A DNA stretch of 32,547 nucleotides from Microbacteriaceae bacterium (GTDB lineage Bacteria > Actinomycetota > Actinomycetes > Actinomycetales > Microbacteriaceae): positions 1-32,547 of the forward strand of contig JAKONM010000313.1 of assembly GCA_022701925.1 (NCBI GenBank), in the 5' to 3' direction. The notes beneath the pieces are model-generated. The model ran no database searches. It had not been told where the DNA came from and was given only the letters and a program-made list of their open reading frames with translations. Every line of letters begins with the position of its first letter. Within the stretch, counting starts at the first letter, position 1. Made by a program: the position numbers and the translations under genes. This document shows, piece after piece, positions 7,391 through 15,957 of this stretch.

Positions 7391-10300
7391 ATGACCAGGA
7401 TCATCGAAGCCAAGGCGGTCATCAGCGCCGAGGACCGCACCGGTAAGGTGCTCGACACCATCGCCCGCAAGTTCAAGGAGGCGGGCAAGAGCGCGAAGGT
7501 CGCCTCGGAGATCGCCCGGCTCGGCAAGGAAGCGAACGCCGCCCAGGCCGGGCTGAAGAGCGTCGACAACTTCCGCGCGGTCCAGGCCTCCTTCGGGCAG
7601 GCCCGGGCGGCCTACCGCTCGACGCAGCAAGAGGTCGGGCGCGTCGCCAAGGAGCTGGACAACGCCCGCAAGGCCGCGGCCCAGTTCGACGGTGTGCGCT
7701 CGTTCTCGAAGGGCGGCGCGGTCGCGCAGGAGATGGCGGCCGCTCGCAAGCAGGTGTCCGACCTGGAGCGCCAGTTCATCGGTGCCCAGCGCGCCGTGAA
7801 GGCCTCCGCGTCGACCTACGAGGCGCAGGCCGCCGCCCTGAAGGGGGCCGCCGCCGAGATCGGCGGATCGGGCCTTGCGATCGGCAAGCTCGTGGCCGAG
7901 GAGAACCGGCTCAAGGCCGCGGTCGAGGGCGCGAACGGGGCGATCCGCCGCCAGGAGCAGCTGCTCAAGGCCGAGAGCGGGCTGACCGCCGGCATGGGCG
8001 CGGCCGGCAGCCGGCAGCACGCGAAGATCGCGCAGGACCGCTATCTCACCGACGGCATGAGCGCGCCGGTGCGCGCCGCGCGCGCGCAGCAAGCGCAGGA
8101 GCGGCACGAGGCGATCCTGGCGCAGGCCGAGCGGCGCCAGGCGCGGAACGACGCGCTGAAGGGCGTCGCCGGCATCGCCGGTCTGACTGCGGTGCACAAG
8201 GCCGAGCATTTCGGTGGCCACGCGCTGCACACCTACCAGGAATTCGACAACGAGCGCCGCTTCGGCAAGGCGGTGATGGGGCTGACCGACGAGGAGCAGA
8301 AGCCGCTCGTCGACCAGGCCGTGCACATGGGCGGCAGCACCCGGTACAACGACGTCCAGGTCCTGGAGGCCCAGCGCGAGCTCGCCGCGCGCGGGCTCAA
8401 GAAGGATCAGGTGATGGGCCTGATGGAGCCCGCGGCCGCCCTCGGCCAGTCCCTCGATCTGCGCCTGCCCGATGCGGTCAAGCAGATGGAAGGGGCGATC
8501 TTCGGGTTCAAGAAGGACATCTCGACCCTCGACGCCGCGAAAGCGTCGGCCAAGCGTACCGCCGACGTCCAAGTGAAGGCGGCCAAGATCTCGGGCATGA
8601 CGCCCGAGGACATCAGCCAGACCTACAAGTACGGCGCCACCCCGGCCCGCATGGCCGGCCTGTCCGAGGAGACCCTGCTCGCCTTCGCCGGCATCTCGAA
8701 GAAGGCCAACATGGGAGGCGACGAGGCCGGCGTCGCGTTCCGCGCGCTCGTGGCCAACGCCATGTCGCCGACCCGGGGCGCCAAGGAGGCCATGCTCGCC
8801 AACGGCATGGACTACAAGAACTACCAGAAGATGCCGGACAAGATCGATACGGCGGCCTTCACGAAGACAGTCGCGGCGACGTACGGCGTCCAGCTCGACA
8901 AGGCGACCCAGGGCGCGCTCAACAAGATCTTCACCGACAAGAAGATGATCGCCGACCCATCGAAGTTCACCCCGGCGGTGATGCGATTGCTGTCGGACAA
9001 CCTCGACGGCGACGACGCCAAGTCCAAGAAAAGCATTGCGGGCCTCGCCAACCGGTTCCGCGACAAGAGCATGAAGGGCGTCGACACCGATCGCCTCGTC
9101 GCCGACCTGATGACGGCGATCCCGAAGAACCCGGCGCTCGCGAACGCGATCTTCGGCTCGAAGCAGGGCGCTCGCATCGCCAACGCGCTCGGCGATCCGG
9201 AAACCTTCAAGCACATGCTCGAGGAGCTGCTGCATCACGCCGACGGCTACTCAGACAAGGTCTCCGGAGAGCGCAACGCCGGCTACGACGGCGCCAAGCG
9301 GCGCCTCGACGGCGCCATCACCAACGTCGAGACCAAGCTCGGGCGAGCCTGGGACAACGACGGCAACGGCGGCGCGCTGACCTGGATCACCGACAAGGCC
9401 GGCCATCTCGTCCAGTCGTTCGCCGAGCTCGACAATCGCGTCGTCCAAGCAGCCAGCGTGGTCGCGGCCTTCGGCACGGCGTTCGTCGGGATCAAGAGCC
9501 TCGGGCTGCTCACCAGCGGGTTCGGCCTGGCGCCGGCGGCGGCTTCGCTCACCGCATCGGCCGCGGCCCTCGACGCGGCCGCTCTGAGGCTCGGCGCCGG
9601 CGGCGCGGTCGGAGGCGCGGTCGGGGATGCGGCCAAGACCGCGGGTGCGGGCGCGGCCGGCGCGGGCATCACGGCGGGCGGCCTAGTCACCGGCGGCGTG
9701 ATCCTCGGCGGCGCGGCCGCGGGCGCCTACCTCGACGCCGGGATCTCCGGCGCCACCGGCAGCATCGGCGATCTGATGCGGTACCGCGAGCAGATGCACG
9801 CGGACTCGGAGGCGACGAAGCGGCTGGGCTACGGTTCGTTCAACCTGATGCCGCCGCGGGCGATGCTTCCGGGCGCGGATGGCGGCGCCGACGCCAAGAC
9901 CACGATCGAGGGGTCCGGAGGTCTGATCCACGACTTCCTCTGGGGGCGCCGGAAGGACAGCTACGCGCTGCCGTCGTTCGGCGCCAGCGCCAAGCAGATG
10001 CCCGGGCCGCCCCTTCCGGAGACGCAGGGGCCGCAGCAGCCGGGCAGCGTCCCGCTGCCGCCGCAGCGGCCGCTGTCGCTAGGCGGCGCCCCGCTCCCGG
10101 TAGAGATCGTCGCCTCGTCCCGGGGCGGCGACGCCTCCGGCCAGGGCGATGCGCTGCGCAACACCCTGGACAAGGCCGCCAGCGCCTCGGCCACCGCCGC
10201 CAACGGAGGCAAGCCGCTGGAGGCCACGGTCAAGCCCGATCAGATCGTCGCGAAGGTGTCCGATCTGCCTCCGATCTCCGGCGAGGCCACCGTCACGTTG

Positions 10301-10462
10301 CAGCCGCAGCGGGTGATCGTCGAGCTCAACAGCGACATGCTCACGGCCAAGATCGCCGGGGCGGTGGCGAGCCAGACGGCGAAGATGCCGCTCACCTCGT
10401 CCGGGGCCCGGCCCGGCGCCGTGTCCATGCCGGGGGCGGCGACGACGCCCGGCGCTCAGTAG
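7391..10462 (+). CDS. Tail tape measure protein
   Basis: 1023 residues, the longest gene here. Its length sets tail length, and it is expelled before DNA. Residues 1-260 are alanine/lysine-rich heptad-like helices (coiled coil). Residues 270-620 hold a TP901-type core: YQEFDNERRFGKAVMGLTDE, GGSTRYNDVQVLEAQRELAA and ISKKANMGGDEAGVAFRALV. Residues about 683-785 are strongly hydrophobic (Gly/Ala-rich) and include likely membrane-spanning stretches. The last 200 are proline-rich, with PGPPLPETQGPQQPGSVPLP. Its position, after the frameshifted chaperone, is diagnostic. The start follows the chaperone stop by two bases. Confidence 0.92.
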   Translation: MTRIIEAKAVISAEDRTGKVLDTIARKFKEAGKSAKVASEIARLGKEANAAQAGLKSVDNFRAVQASFGQARAAYRSTQQEVGRVAKELDNARKAAAQFDGVRSFSKGGAVAQEMAAARKQVSDLERQFIGAQRAVKASASTYEAQAAALKGAAAEIGGSGLAIGKLVAEENRLKAAVEGANGAIRRQEQLLKAESGLTAGMGAAGSRQHAKIAQDRYLTDGMSAPVRAARAQQAQERHEAILAQAERRQARNDALKGVAGIAGLTAVHKAEHFGGHALHTYQEFDNERRFGKAVMGLTDEEQKPLVDQAVHMGGSTRYNDVQVLEAQRELAARGLKKDQVMGLMEPAAALGQSLDLRLPDAVKQMEGAIFGFKKDISTLDAAKASAKRTADVQVKAAKISGMTPEDISQTYKYGATPARMAGLSEETLLAFAGISKKANMGGDEAGVAFRALVANAMSPTRGAKEAMLANGMDYKNYQKMPDKIDTAAFTKTVAATYGVQLDKATQGALNKIFTDKKMIADPSKFTPAVMRLLSDNLDGDDAKSKKSIAGLANRFRDKSMKGVDTDRLVADLMTAIPKNPALANAIFGSKQGARIANALGDPETFKHMLEELLHHADGYSDKVSGERNAGYDGAKRRLDGAITNVETKLGRAWDNDGNGGALTWITDKAGHLVQSFAELDNRVVQAASVVAAFGTAFVGIKSLGLLTSGFGLAPAAASLTASAAALDAAALRLGAGGAVGGAVGDAAKTAGAGAAGAGITAGGLVTGGVILGGAAAGAYLDAGISGATGSIGDLMRYREQMHADSEATKRLGYGSFNLMPPRAMLPGADGGADAKTTIEGSGGLIHDFLWGRRKDSYALPSFGASAKQMPGPPLPETQGPQQPGSVPLPPQRPLSLGGAPLPVEIVASSRGGDASGQGDALRNTLDKAASASATAANGGKPLEATVKPDQIVAKVSDLPPISGEATVTLQPQRVIVELNSDMLTAKIAGAVASQTAKMPLTSSGARPGAVSMPGAATTPGAQ

Positions 10463-10474
10463 CGCGAGGGCGCC

Positions 10475-11008
10475 ATGCGGGACTGGATCACCACGCTCCG
10501 CGGCGCCTCGTTCGCCGGGGTGCCGTTCTACGTCGACGACGAGGCGATCCCGAAGACGGGGCGCCGCATCGCCGTCCACGAGTACTCGAAGGCCGAGACC
10601 CACGATACGGAGGACATGGGGCGCCTGCCCCGGGAATTCCGGATCAAGGCCTACATCGCCAGCGACAGCGCCGACAGCGACGTCCAGGACCTCGTCGAAG
10701 CCTGCTCGACGGAGGGCGCGTTCACCCTCGTCCTGCCGTTCTTCGGGCCGCAGGAGGTCCGGTGCACGGGCTGCGCCCCGTCCCACAGGAAGGACCGGCT
10801 CGGCTACGTCGAGATCGACCTCGAATTCATCGAGGCCACCGGGGACGAGGGTTCTGAGGGCGGCTTCGACGGGGCCGGCGGCTTCGGCCTCCTGGAGCTC
10901 GGCGATCGGATCGCGGCCTCCGCCCTCGACGGGCTGGCCGACGTCGTCTCCGACGCGATCAGCGCCTTCGTGCCCGACGCGCTCGCCGGGTTCCTGCCCC
11001 CGTTCTGA
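10475..11008 (+). CDS. gpN-like protein, DNA circularisation N-terminal domain
   Basis: 177 residues. RDWITTLRGASFAGVPFYVD, RRIAVHEYSKAETHDTEDMG and LPREFRIKAYIASDSADSDV are the hallmarks of the 'DNA circularisation protein N-terminal' family, the Mu gpN baseplate component. FTLVLPFFGPQEVRCTG continues that domain. The full-length Mu protein is near 490 residues; this ORF stops at 177 with a TGA, and the C-terminal half is the next gene, in the same frame. GAGGGC lies 5 bases before the ATG. Confidence 0.87.
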   Translation: MRDWITTLRGASFAGVPFYVDDEAIPKTGRRIAVHEYSKAETHDTEDMGRLPREFRIKAYIASDSADSDVQDLVEACSTEGAFTLVLPFFGPQEVRCTGCAPSHRKDRLGYVEIDLEFIEATGDEGSEGGFDGAGGFGLLELGDRIAASALDGLADVVSDAISAFVPDALAGFLPPF

Positions 11009-11026
11009 CCGCACCCCGGAGCTGCC

Positions 11027-11770
11027 ATGGCCTCGCCTCCGTCCTCGGCGATCGCCGGCGCGGCCGTGGCCGTCATGGCGCTCGCGGACGTGGTCGCCGG
11101 CCTCGCGCGCGCGCTGCCGGCCCCGACCAAAGACGCGCAGACAGCGAATTCGGCATGCCGCCGGGTCGGCCGGATCCTGGCGCCTCGGATCACCGCACCC
11201 GCCGACGTCGCGGCGATCGCCGCGAGCCTCGTGGCGACGGTCCAGGCGCTCGCCCGGGCGGGCGAGGCCGCCGACGCCGCGGCCGGCCTTTATGCGGCGG
11301 CCGGCGCGACGCGCGGGTGCGCGCCCTCTTCCGCTTCGCCCGCGCTGACGCAGGCCTACGGCCTCGCCCGGGCTACGTGCGTCGCGGTGGAGATGGCCTG
11401 CCTGGGCGAGGCCTTCGTGGCCGAGGCCCGGACCGGCTTCGCCGACCGCCAGTCGGCCAGCGCCGCGCGCCTGCGCATTCGAGCCGCCTACGACGGCGCC
11501 GCCGACCGGATCGCGGCCGCGCTGGGCCAAGCGTCGCTCGCGATCCTCGATACCGCCGCGCGGGAGACTTCCGCCTACCTCGTCCAGGAGGCCGCCTCGC
11601 TCCAGCCGGTGATCCGCGTCGACGCCGCAGGCTCTTTCCCGGCCGCCGCGATCGCGTGGTCGCTCTACGCCGACCCCGAACGCGCCGGCGAGCTGATGGA
11701 CCGCAACGGCGTCGGCACCCCCTTCCACATGCCGGCCACGATCGAGGCCGTGTCGCCGGGTAAGCGCTGA
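11027..11770 (+). CDS. gpN-like protein, C-terminal half
   Basis: 247 residues, alanine-rich and mostly helical. The end (IAWSLYADPERAGELMDRNG, then VGTPFHMP) matches the C-terminus of Mu gpN-type proteins, where a 'YGDP.RA.ELI.RN.I.HP.F.P' pattern closes the protein. It lies 18 bases after the previous stop and is in the same frame, so a single TGA plus six codons separates the two halves. GGAG 6 bases before ATG 11027 supports independent initiation. Its stop overlaps the next start (TGATG). This looks like a stable gene fission rather than a fresh mutation, but the family reference is from memory. Confidence 0.65.
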   Translation: MASPPSSAIAGAAVAVMALADVVAGLARALPAPTKDAQTANSACRRVGRILAPRITAPADVAAIAASLVATVQALARAGEAADAAAGLYAAAGATRGCAPSSASPALTQAYGLARATCVAVEMACLGEAFVAEARTGFADRQSASAARLRIRAAYDGAADRIAAALGQASLAILDTAARETSAYLVQEAASLQPVIRVDAAGSFPAAAIAWSLYADPERAGELMDRNGVGTPFHMPATIEAVSPGKR

Positions 11771-12879
11771 TGCCCTTCGTCGAGGAGATCGTCACGCTGA
11801 CCGTCGACGGCCGGGTGATGATCGGCTGGCAGGACGTGTCGCTCAACCGTAGCCAAGAGTCGGCCGAGATCTCGTTCAATCTCGGGGCGACCAACCCGTC
11901 GTGGAGCGACGAGGCCAAGCGCCTGCGCCACGGCAGAGAGGTCGAGATCCGTACCTCCGCGGTTGGCGGGCGTGCGCGGCCCGGTCGGGGCGATCTGATG
12001 TGCGCGGGCCATATCACCGGCTACGGCGCCAAGTACGCCAAGACCAAACAGGTGACGATCGAGGGCAAGTCGAAGTCGGCCGACGCGGTCGACTGCCATC
12101 CGGTCAAGCACAAGACCGGGCGGTTCGAGAACAAGACCCTGCTCGACATCGCCAAGGAACTCGACGAGGTCCGCTGCGGCTTCAAGACCGATCAGAAGCT
12201 CGACAAGATCGCCAAGGTCCAGCGCCAGCCGCACGACACGATCTTCCAGACCCTGGAGCGCGAGGCGCGCCGCCTCGGCCTGATGCTCTCGGGCCAGCCG
12301 GACGGCTCCATCAACATCACCCGGGCCGGCACCAAGCGCCACGCCGGTGCGCTCATCCTCGGCCAGTCGCCGGTCGAGGAGATGGACGTCAAGATCAAGT
12401 GCGGCGAGAAGTATTCGCACTACGTCGCCCGCGGCCAGAGGTCGAAGGGCGTCGGCAAGGATAATCTCCGCCAAGAGGAGACGGAGAAGGACGGAAGCGT
12501 CAAGCGCAACCGCCCGCTCCTGATCATCCCTGAAGGGGACTGGTCGAAGAAGGAGCTGAAGAAGCGCCTGCGCTGGGAGCGCCTGCGCCGCGCCTCCTTC
12601 GGCACGACGATCTCCGTGAAGGTCGCCACCTGGCGCGACGAGGCCGGCCAGCTCTGGGAGCCGGGCCGCCTGATGGCGATCGTCAACGAGGAAGAGGACA
12701 TCGACGGGGACTACGCGCTGCAGACGGCCAACCTGCGCCAGGGGCAGCAGGAGGGCACGGTCGCCTACTTGACCTTCGTCGATCCGAAGGCGGCCGGCGG
12801 CAAGGACGGCACGGACAAGTCCGACGGGGTGTTCGACCCGGGCGGCGGCATCGACGACGAGGGGGAGGGCGAGGAGTGA
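11770..12879 (+). CDS. Baseplate hub protein (Mu gp44/gpP-like)
   Basis: 369 residues. The opening EEIVTLTVDGRVMIGWQDVS, the SKSADAVDCHPVKHKTGRFE segment and LLDIAKELDEVRCGF are typical of Mu gpP (gp44) hub proteins, which form the trimeric centre of the baseplate and carry the spike. Residues 90-150 correspond to the conserved 'SKS.DLVDC' block. The last 40 residues are acidic and glycine-rich (GGGIDDEGEGEE), perhaps a flexible tail. Its ATG overlaps the stop of the gpN C-terminal gene, and its stop overlaps the GTG start of the spike gene, so three baseplate genes are translationally linked. Confidence 0.9.
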   Translation: MPFVEEIVTLTVDGRVMIGWQDVSLNRSQESAEISFNLGATNPSWSDEAKRLRHGREVEIRTSAVGGRARPGRGDLMCAGHITGYGAKYAKTKQVTIEGKSKSADAVDCHPVKHKTGRFENKTLLDIAKELDEVRCGFKTDQKLDKIAKVQRQPHDTIFQTLEREARRLGLMLSGQPDGSINITRAGTKRHAGALILGQSPVEEMDVKIKCGEKYSHYVARGQRSKGVGKDNLRQEETEKDGSVKRNRPLLIIPEGDWSKKELKKRLRWERLRRASFGTTISVKVATWRDEAGQLWEPGRLMAIVNEEEDIDGDYALQTANLRQGQQEGTVAYLTFVDPKAAGGKDGTDKSDGVFDPGGGIDDEGEGEE

Positions 12880-13367
12880 GCCGCACCAACCTCTTCCGGA
12901 CCGAACTCACCGGCGTCGACGACACCGGCGAGATGCAGACCGGCTCGGGCTACGGCTACGCCGGCGAGGAGGTCGACAAGGTCCAAATCGTGCGCCAGCA
13001 CGGGCTGGCCTCCCATGCCCCCAAGGGCTCGCATGGGATCGGCATCGCCGGCTCCGGCGAGCGCTCGCTGGTGGCCTTCCTCGGGCTGGAGCACCAGGAT
13101 CACCGGCCGCGCGACCTGAAAGAGGGCAACACCACCCTCTACGACGCCAAGGGCAACGCCACGCGCATGCTCGGCGAGGACGGGATCTGGCACGACGCCG
13201 CCGACCGTCCGCAGAAGATGACCGGCAAGACAGTGGCTTTGAAGGCCACCGAAAACGCCAGCATCGGCGGCAAGAAGGTCTACCTCGGTGGCGACGGTAC
13301 GGACGGAACCTACGCTGCGGTGATGACCGACAAAGGCCCGTCCTCGGTCGTCTTCGCGAAGCTCTGA
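12876..13367 (+). CDS. Baseplate assembly / membrane-piercing spike protein (Mu gp45-like)
   Basis: 163 residues from a GTG overlapping the hub stop (GTGA). VDKVQIVRQHGLASHAPKGS and GIGIAGSGERSLVAFLGLEH form the OB-fold of gpV/gp45 spikes; LKEGNTTLYDAKGNATRMLG and ENASIGGKKVYLGGDGTDGT form the start of the triple beta-helix needle. I see no terminal HxH pair that would bind an iron ion, as in P2-type tips; the end (GPSSVVFAKL) is plain. It caps the tail tube and pierces the outer membrane. Confidence 0.88.
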   Translation: MSRTNLFRTELTGVDDTGEMQTGSGYGYAGEEVDKVQIVRQHGLASHAPKGSHGIGIAGSGERSLVAFLGLEHQDHRPRDLKEGNTTLYDAKGNATRMLGEDGIWHDAADRPQKMTGKTVALKATENASIGGKKVYLGGDGTDGTYAAVMTDKGPSSVVFAKL

Positions 13368-13397
13368 CGCGGCCCGCGCCGCCCGGGATCCTCACCC

Positions 13398-13934
13398 ATG
13401 CAGCTCACCCTGACCCCGCTCGCGGACGCGGGCGTGAGCCTGCTGCCGTGGGACATCGTCTGGAACGGCACCGTCGGGGATTTCGCGGTCTCGGCCGGCG
13501 GTGATGACGGGCCCGCCGGCGGCCTGGTCTCGGCCAACCCGCTGCGCACCGCGGTGCTGCTGCTGCTGTTCTCCGATGCGCGCGCCGATCCGGCGTCGCT
13601 GCGGTTCGAGCACAGGGGCGATCGGCGCGGCTGGCCCGGCGACGGCTTCGACGTCGACGCGGCCGCCGGCGAGGCGCCGCTCGGCTCGCTCCTGTGGCTG
13701 TTCCGGCGCAGCCCTCTGCGGGACGCCACCAAGGCGCAGATCGAGGCGGAGGCGCAGCGCGCGCTGAAGCCCCTGATCCGCCAGGGCGCGGTGGCGAAGA
13801 TCACGGCCGCGGCCGCCATCGACAAGGCGAACGGCCGCGTCGCCCTCTCGGTGGGCCTCTACGCCCGCGACGGCTCCCAATCCTACTCGGACAAGTTCGA
13901 CATCCTCTGGAGGCGGGCCGATGGCGGGCTATAG
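13398..13934 (+). CDS. Baseplate wedge protein gp46-like (GP46 family)
   Basis: 178 residues. PWDIVWNGTVGDFAV, GGLVSANPLRTAVLLLLFSD and DRRGWPGDGF are the signature of the Mu gp46 family (LysM-free wedge protein near gp25 of T4). The second half, with DATKAQIEAEAQRALKPLIR, is the expected helical part. It overlaps the next gene by 14 bases. The ribosome site before ATG 13398 is weak. Confidence 0.88.
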   Translation: MQLTLTPLADAGVSLLPWDIVWNGTVGDFAVSAGGDDGPAGGLVSANPLRTAVLLLLFSDARADPASLRFEHRGDRRGWPGDGFDVDAAAGEAPLGSLLWLFRRSPLRDATKAQIEAEAQRALKPLIRQGAVAKITAAAAIDKANGRVALSVGLYARDGSQSYSDKFDILWRRADGGL

Positions 13935-15027
13935 CGTTCGCTCGCTCACCGAGCTGTCTCAGGCGGCCCGCAAGTACATCACGCAGTCGATCGACGGCGC
14001 GGTGGCCAGCGTCTGGGCCAACACCTTCACGGTGCTGGCCAAGGTCCTGGCGCTGATCGGCCAGGGGCTTGAGCTTCGCCGGAAGTGGTTGGTCAAGCAG
14101 CTTTTCGCCTCGTCCGCCGACCGGGTCTGGCTGATCCGACACGGTTTCGAATTGGGTCTGACACTCGACCCGGCGACCGCCGCGCTCGGGTCCGCCCTCG
14201 GCCCGGCCGCCCCTGGCTTCATAATGCCGGCGGGCCTGCAGTACGTGCGCGGCGATGGCGTGACGTTCGATGTGATCGCCGCGGCCTCGGCGTCGGGCAA
14301 CAGCATTACCCTCGATCTGGAAGCGGATGCGGCGGGGGCGGCCGGCAACACGGATGCCGGTACCACCCTCGCGCTGGTCGACCCTGCCGACGCGCCCGCG
14401 GGCACCCCTGCCACGATCACTGTGCTCGCTGCCTCCGACGGCACCGGCCTGTCCGGCGGCGCCGACGAGGAGGATATCGAGAGCTTCCGGGCGCGCGTGC
14501 TCTACCGCAAGCGCAACCCGCCCCAGGGCGGCTCGGCGCCGGACTACGTCGCGTGGGTGCTGGCCGCCGTGCCGACGGCGGTGGCGGTCTACCCTGACAG
14601 CTTCCAGAACGACAGCCGCTCGGTCTGGATCCAATTCACCGTCTCCGACCAAGCGAATGGCATCCCGACGGCCGGCCAGGTCGCGGCCGCGCAGGCCTAC
14701 GTCAGCGACCCGATCCGGCGCCCGATCACGGCGCGGGCGTTCGTCTCCCCGTCCAACCCGGTGCCGGTCGACATCGTCATCGGCGGCCTGTCGCCGGACA
14801 CCGCGGACATTCGCGCCTCAATCGAGGTCGAGATCGCCGCGGCCTTCACCGACCGCGCCCAGCCCGGCACGCCGTCAAGCCCGTTCCTGTTCTCGGCGTC
14901 GTGGCTCGACGAGGCGATCTCCCGGGCGACCGGGGAAAACCGCCACCGGCTGGTGAGCCCGGCAGCTGACGAGAGCTTCGCCGCAGGCGACCTGCCGGTG
15001 CTCGGCACGATCGAGTACACCGACTGA
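13921..15027 (+). CDS. Baseplate J-like protein (Mu gp47)
   Basis: 368 residues. RSLTELSQAARKYITQSIDG, LIRHGFELGL and PGFIMPAGLQYVRGDGVTFD, followed by GTGLSGGADEEDIESFRARV and PPQGGSAPDYVAWVLA, are the classic baseplate J blocks. The protein forms the wedge ring that triggers sheath contraction. Residues 60-200 are the usual beta-rich insert. It starts inside the gp46 gene and is followed 13 bases later by the gp48-like gene. Confidence 0.93.
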   Translation: MAGYSVRSLTELSQAARKYITQSIDGAVASVWANTFTVLAKVLALIGQGLELRRKWLVKQLFASSADRVWLIRHGFELGLTLDPATAALGSALGPAAPGFIMPAGLQYVRGDGVTFDVIAAASASGNSITLDLEADAAGAAGNTDAGTTLALVDPADAPAGTPATITVLAASDGTGLSGGADEEDIESFRARVLYRKRNPPQGGSAPDYVAWVLAAVPTAVAVYPDSFQNDSRSVWIQFTVSDQANGIPTAGQVAAAQAYVSDPIRRPITARAFVSPSNPVPVDIVIGGLSPDTADIRASIEVEIAAAFTDRAQPGTPSSPFLFSASWLDEAISRATGENRHRLVSPAADESFAAGDLPVLGTIEYTD

Positions 15028-15040
15028 ACGAGGGCCACCG

Positions 15041-15859
15041 ATGAGCGACCTGCCGGCCCTGAGCGACGCGGTTGCCGGCTGGCCGTGCTACGCACTCCCA
15101 ACCGATCCACCCTCGGTGGTCGACCTGGAGGCGCAGCCCACCGCCGACAGCCTGCTGCCGCAGATCCTGCCCTTGACCCCACGCGGGCCGGCCTGGGGCA
15201 CGGACGAGGCCGGCGACGGACGGGGGGCTTCCCCGGTCCAGCGCACGTTCTGGCGCGCTATCGCCGGGTGGGCCGCCGATCACCTGACCCTCGACTGGAC
15301 GGCTGCGACCCAGACGTTCCCTACGGCGATCACCTACACGCTGCCGGACTGGGAGCGGGAATACGGTCTGCCCGGGCCGTGCGCCTCGGGTTACGGCGGT
15401 GTGCCCGTGCGCCAGGCGGCGGTGCGGGCGCGGTTCGCAAGCCTAGGCGGACAATCCCCAGCCTACTTCATCTGTCTCGCCTACAGCCTCGGCTATCAGG
15501 TCACGATCGAGGAGCCGACCCAGTTCCTATGTGACGTGTCCGAATGCGTCGGCTCCGACATCCAAGAAACGTATCTCACTTGCGATGAGGACGAGATCGG
15601 CGACGACGGCGTGCCGGTCGAAGGCTTCCTCCTGCCGACCGATCCGGACGCGGGCGATGAAGTCTCGGATCAGGACGTCTGGCAATACTGGATCGTCCAC
15701 GTCGGCACGCCCGGCGAGACTTGGTTCACCTGCGACGACGGCGAGTGCGACTACGACCCGCTCGAAGGGTTCGTGCCCGCCGCCGATCTGGAGTGCGCGC
15801 TGAACGGGCTCTGCCCGCCGCATACCCAGCTGATCTTCAACTACAACGCTGCGGCCTGA
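15041..15859 (+). CDS. Baseplate / tail protein gp48-like (DUF2313, YmfQ family)
   Basis: 272 residues. ADSLLPQILPLTPRGPAWGT, a region with WRAIAGWAADHLTLDWTAAT, and LPDWEREYGLP plus RFASLGGQSPAYFICLAYSL match the DUF2313 family, which joins wedges to fibres in Mu-type baseplates. The C-terminal part is rich in aspartate and has several cysteines (LTCDEDEIGDDG, WFTCDDGECDYDP, DLECALNGLCPP). That metal-binding or disulfide pattern is common in this family. GAGGG stands 6 bases before the ATG. Confidence 0.85.
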   Translation: MSDLPALSDAVAGWPCYALPTDPPSVVDLEAQPTADSLLPQILPLTPRGPAWGTDEAGDGRGASPVQRTFWRAIAGWAADHLTLDWTAATQTFPTAITYTLPDWEREYGLPGPCASGYGGVPVRQAAVRARFASLGGQSPAYFICLAYSLGYQVTIEEPTQFLCDVSECVGSDIQETYLTCDEDEIGDDGVPVEGFLLPTDPDAGDEVSDQDVWQYWIVHVGTPGETWFTCDDGECDYDPLEGFVPAADLECALNGLCPPHTQLIFNYNAAA

Positions 15860-15957
15860 GCCGCCGAGCCTCCCGCCCCATCGATCCGATCGCCGACCCG
15901 GCCGCGCCCACGCGTCGGGCTGTCGGCATGCGCTCGCGTTTCGCTCCGGAGATCCCC

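Noticed and set aside
7193-9238. Minus-strand ORF of 681 codons opposite the tape measure gene
   Set aside because: Composition is typical of an antisense shadow and the plus strand encodes a clear tape measure protein.
10079-11728. Minus-strand ORF of 549 codons over the gpN genes
   Set aside because: Shadow frame; it spans the boundary of three recognised genes.
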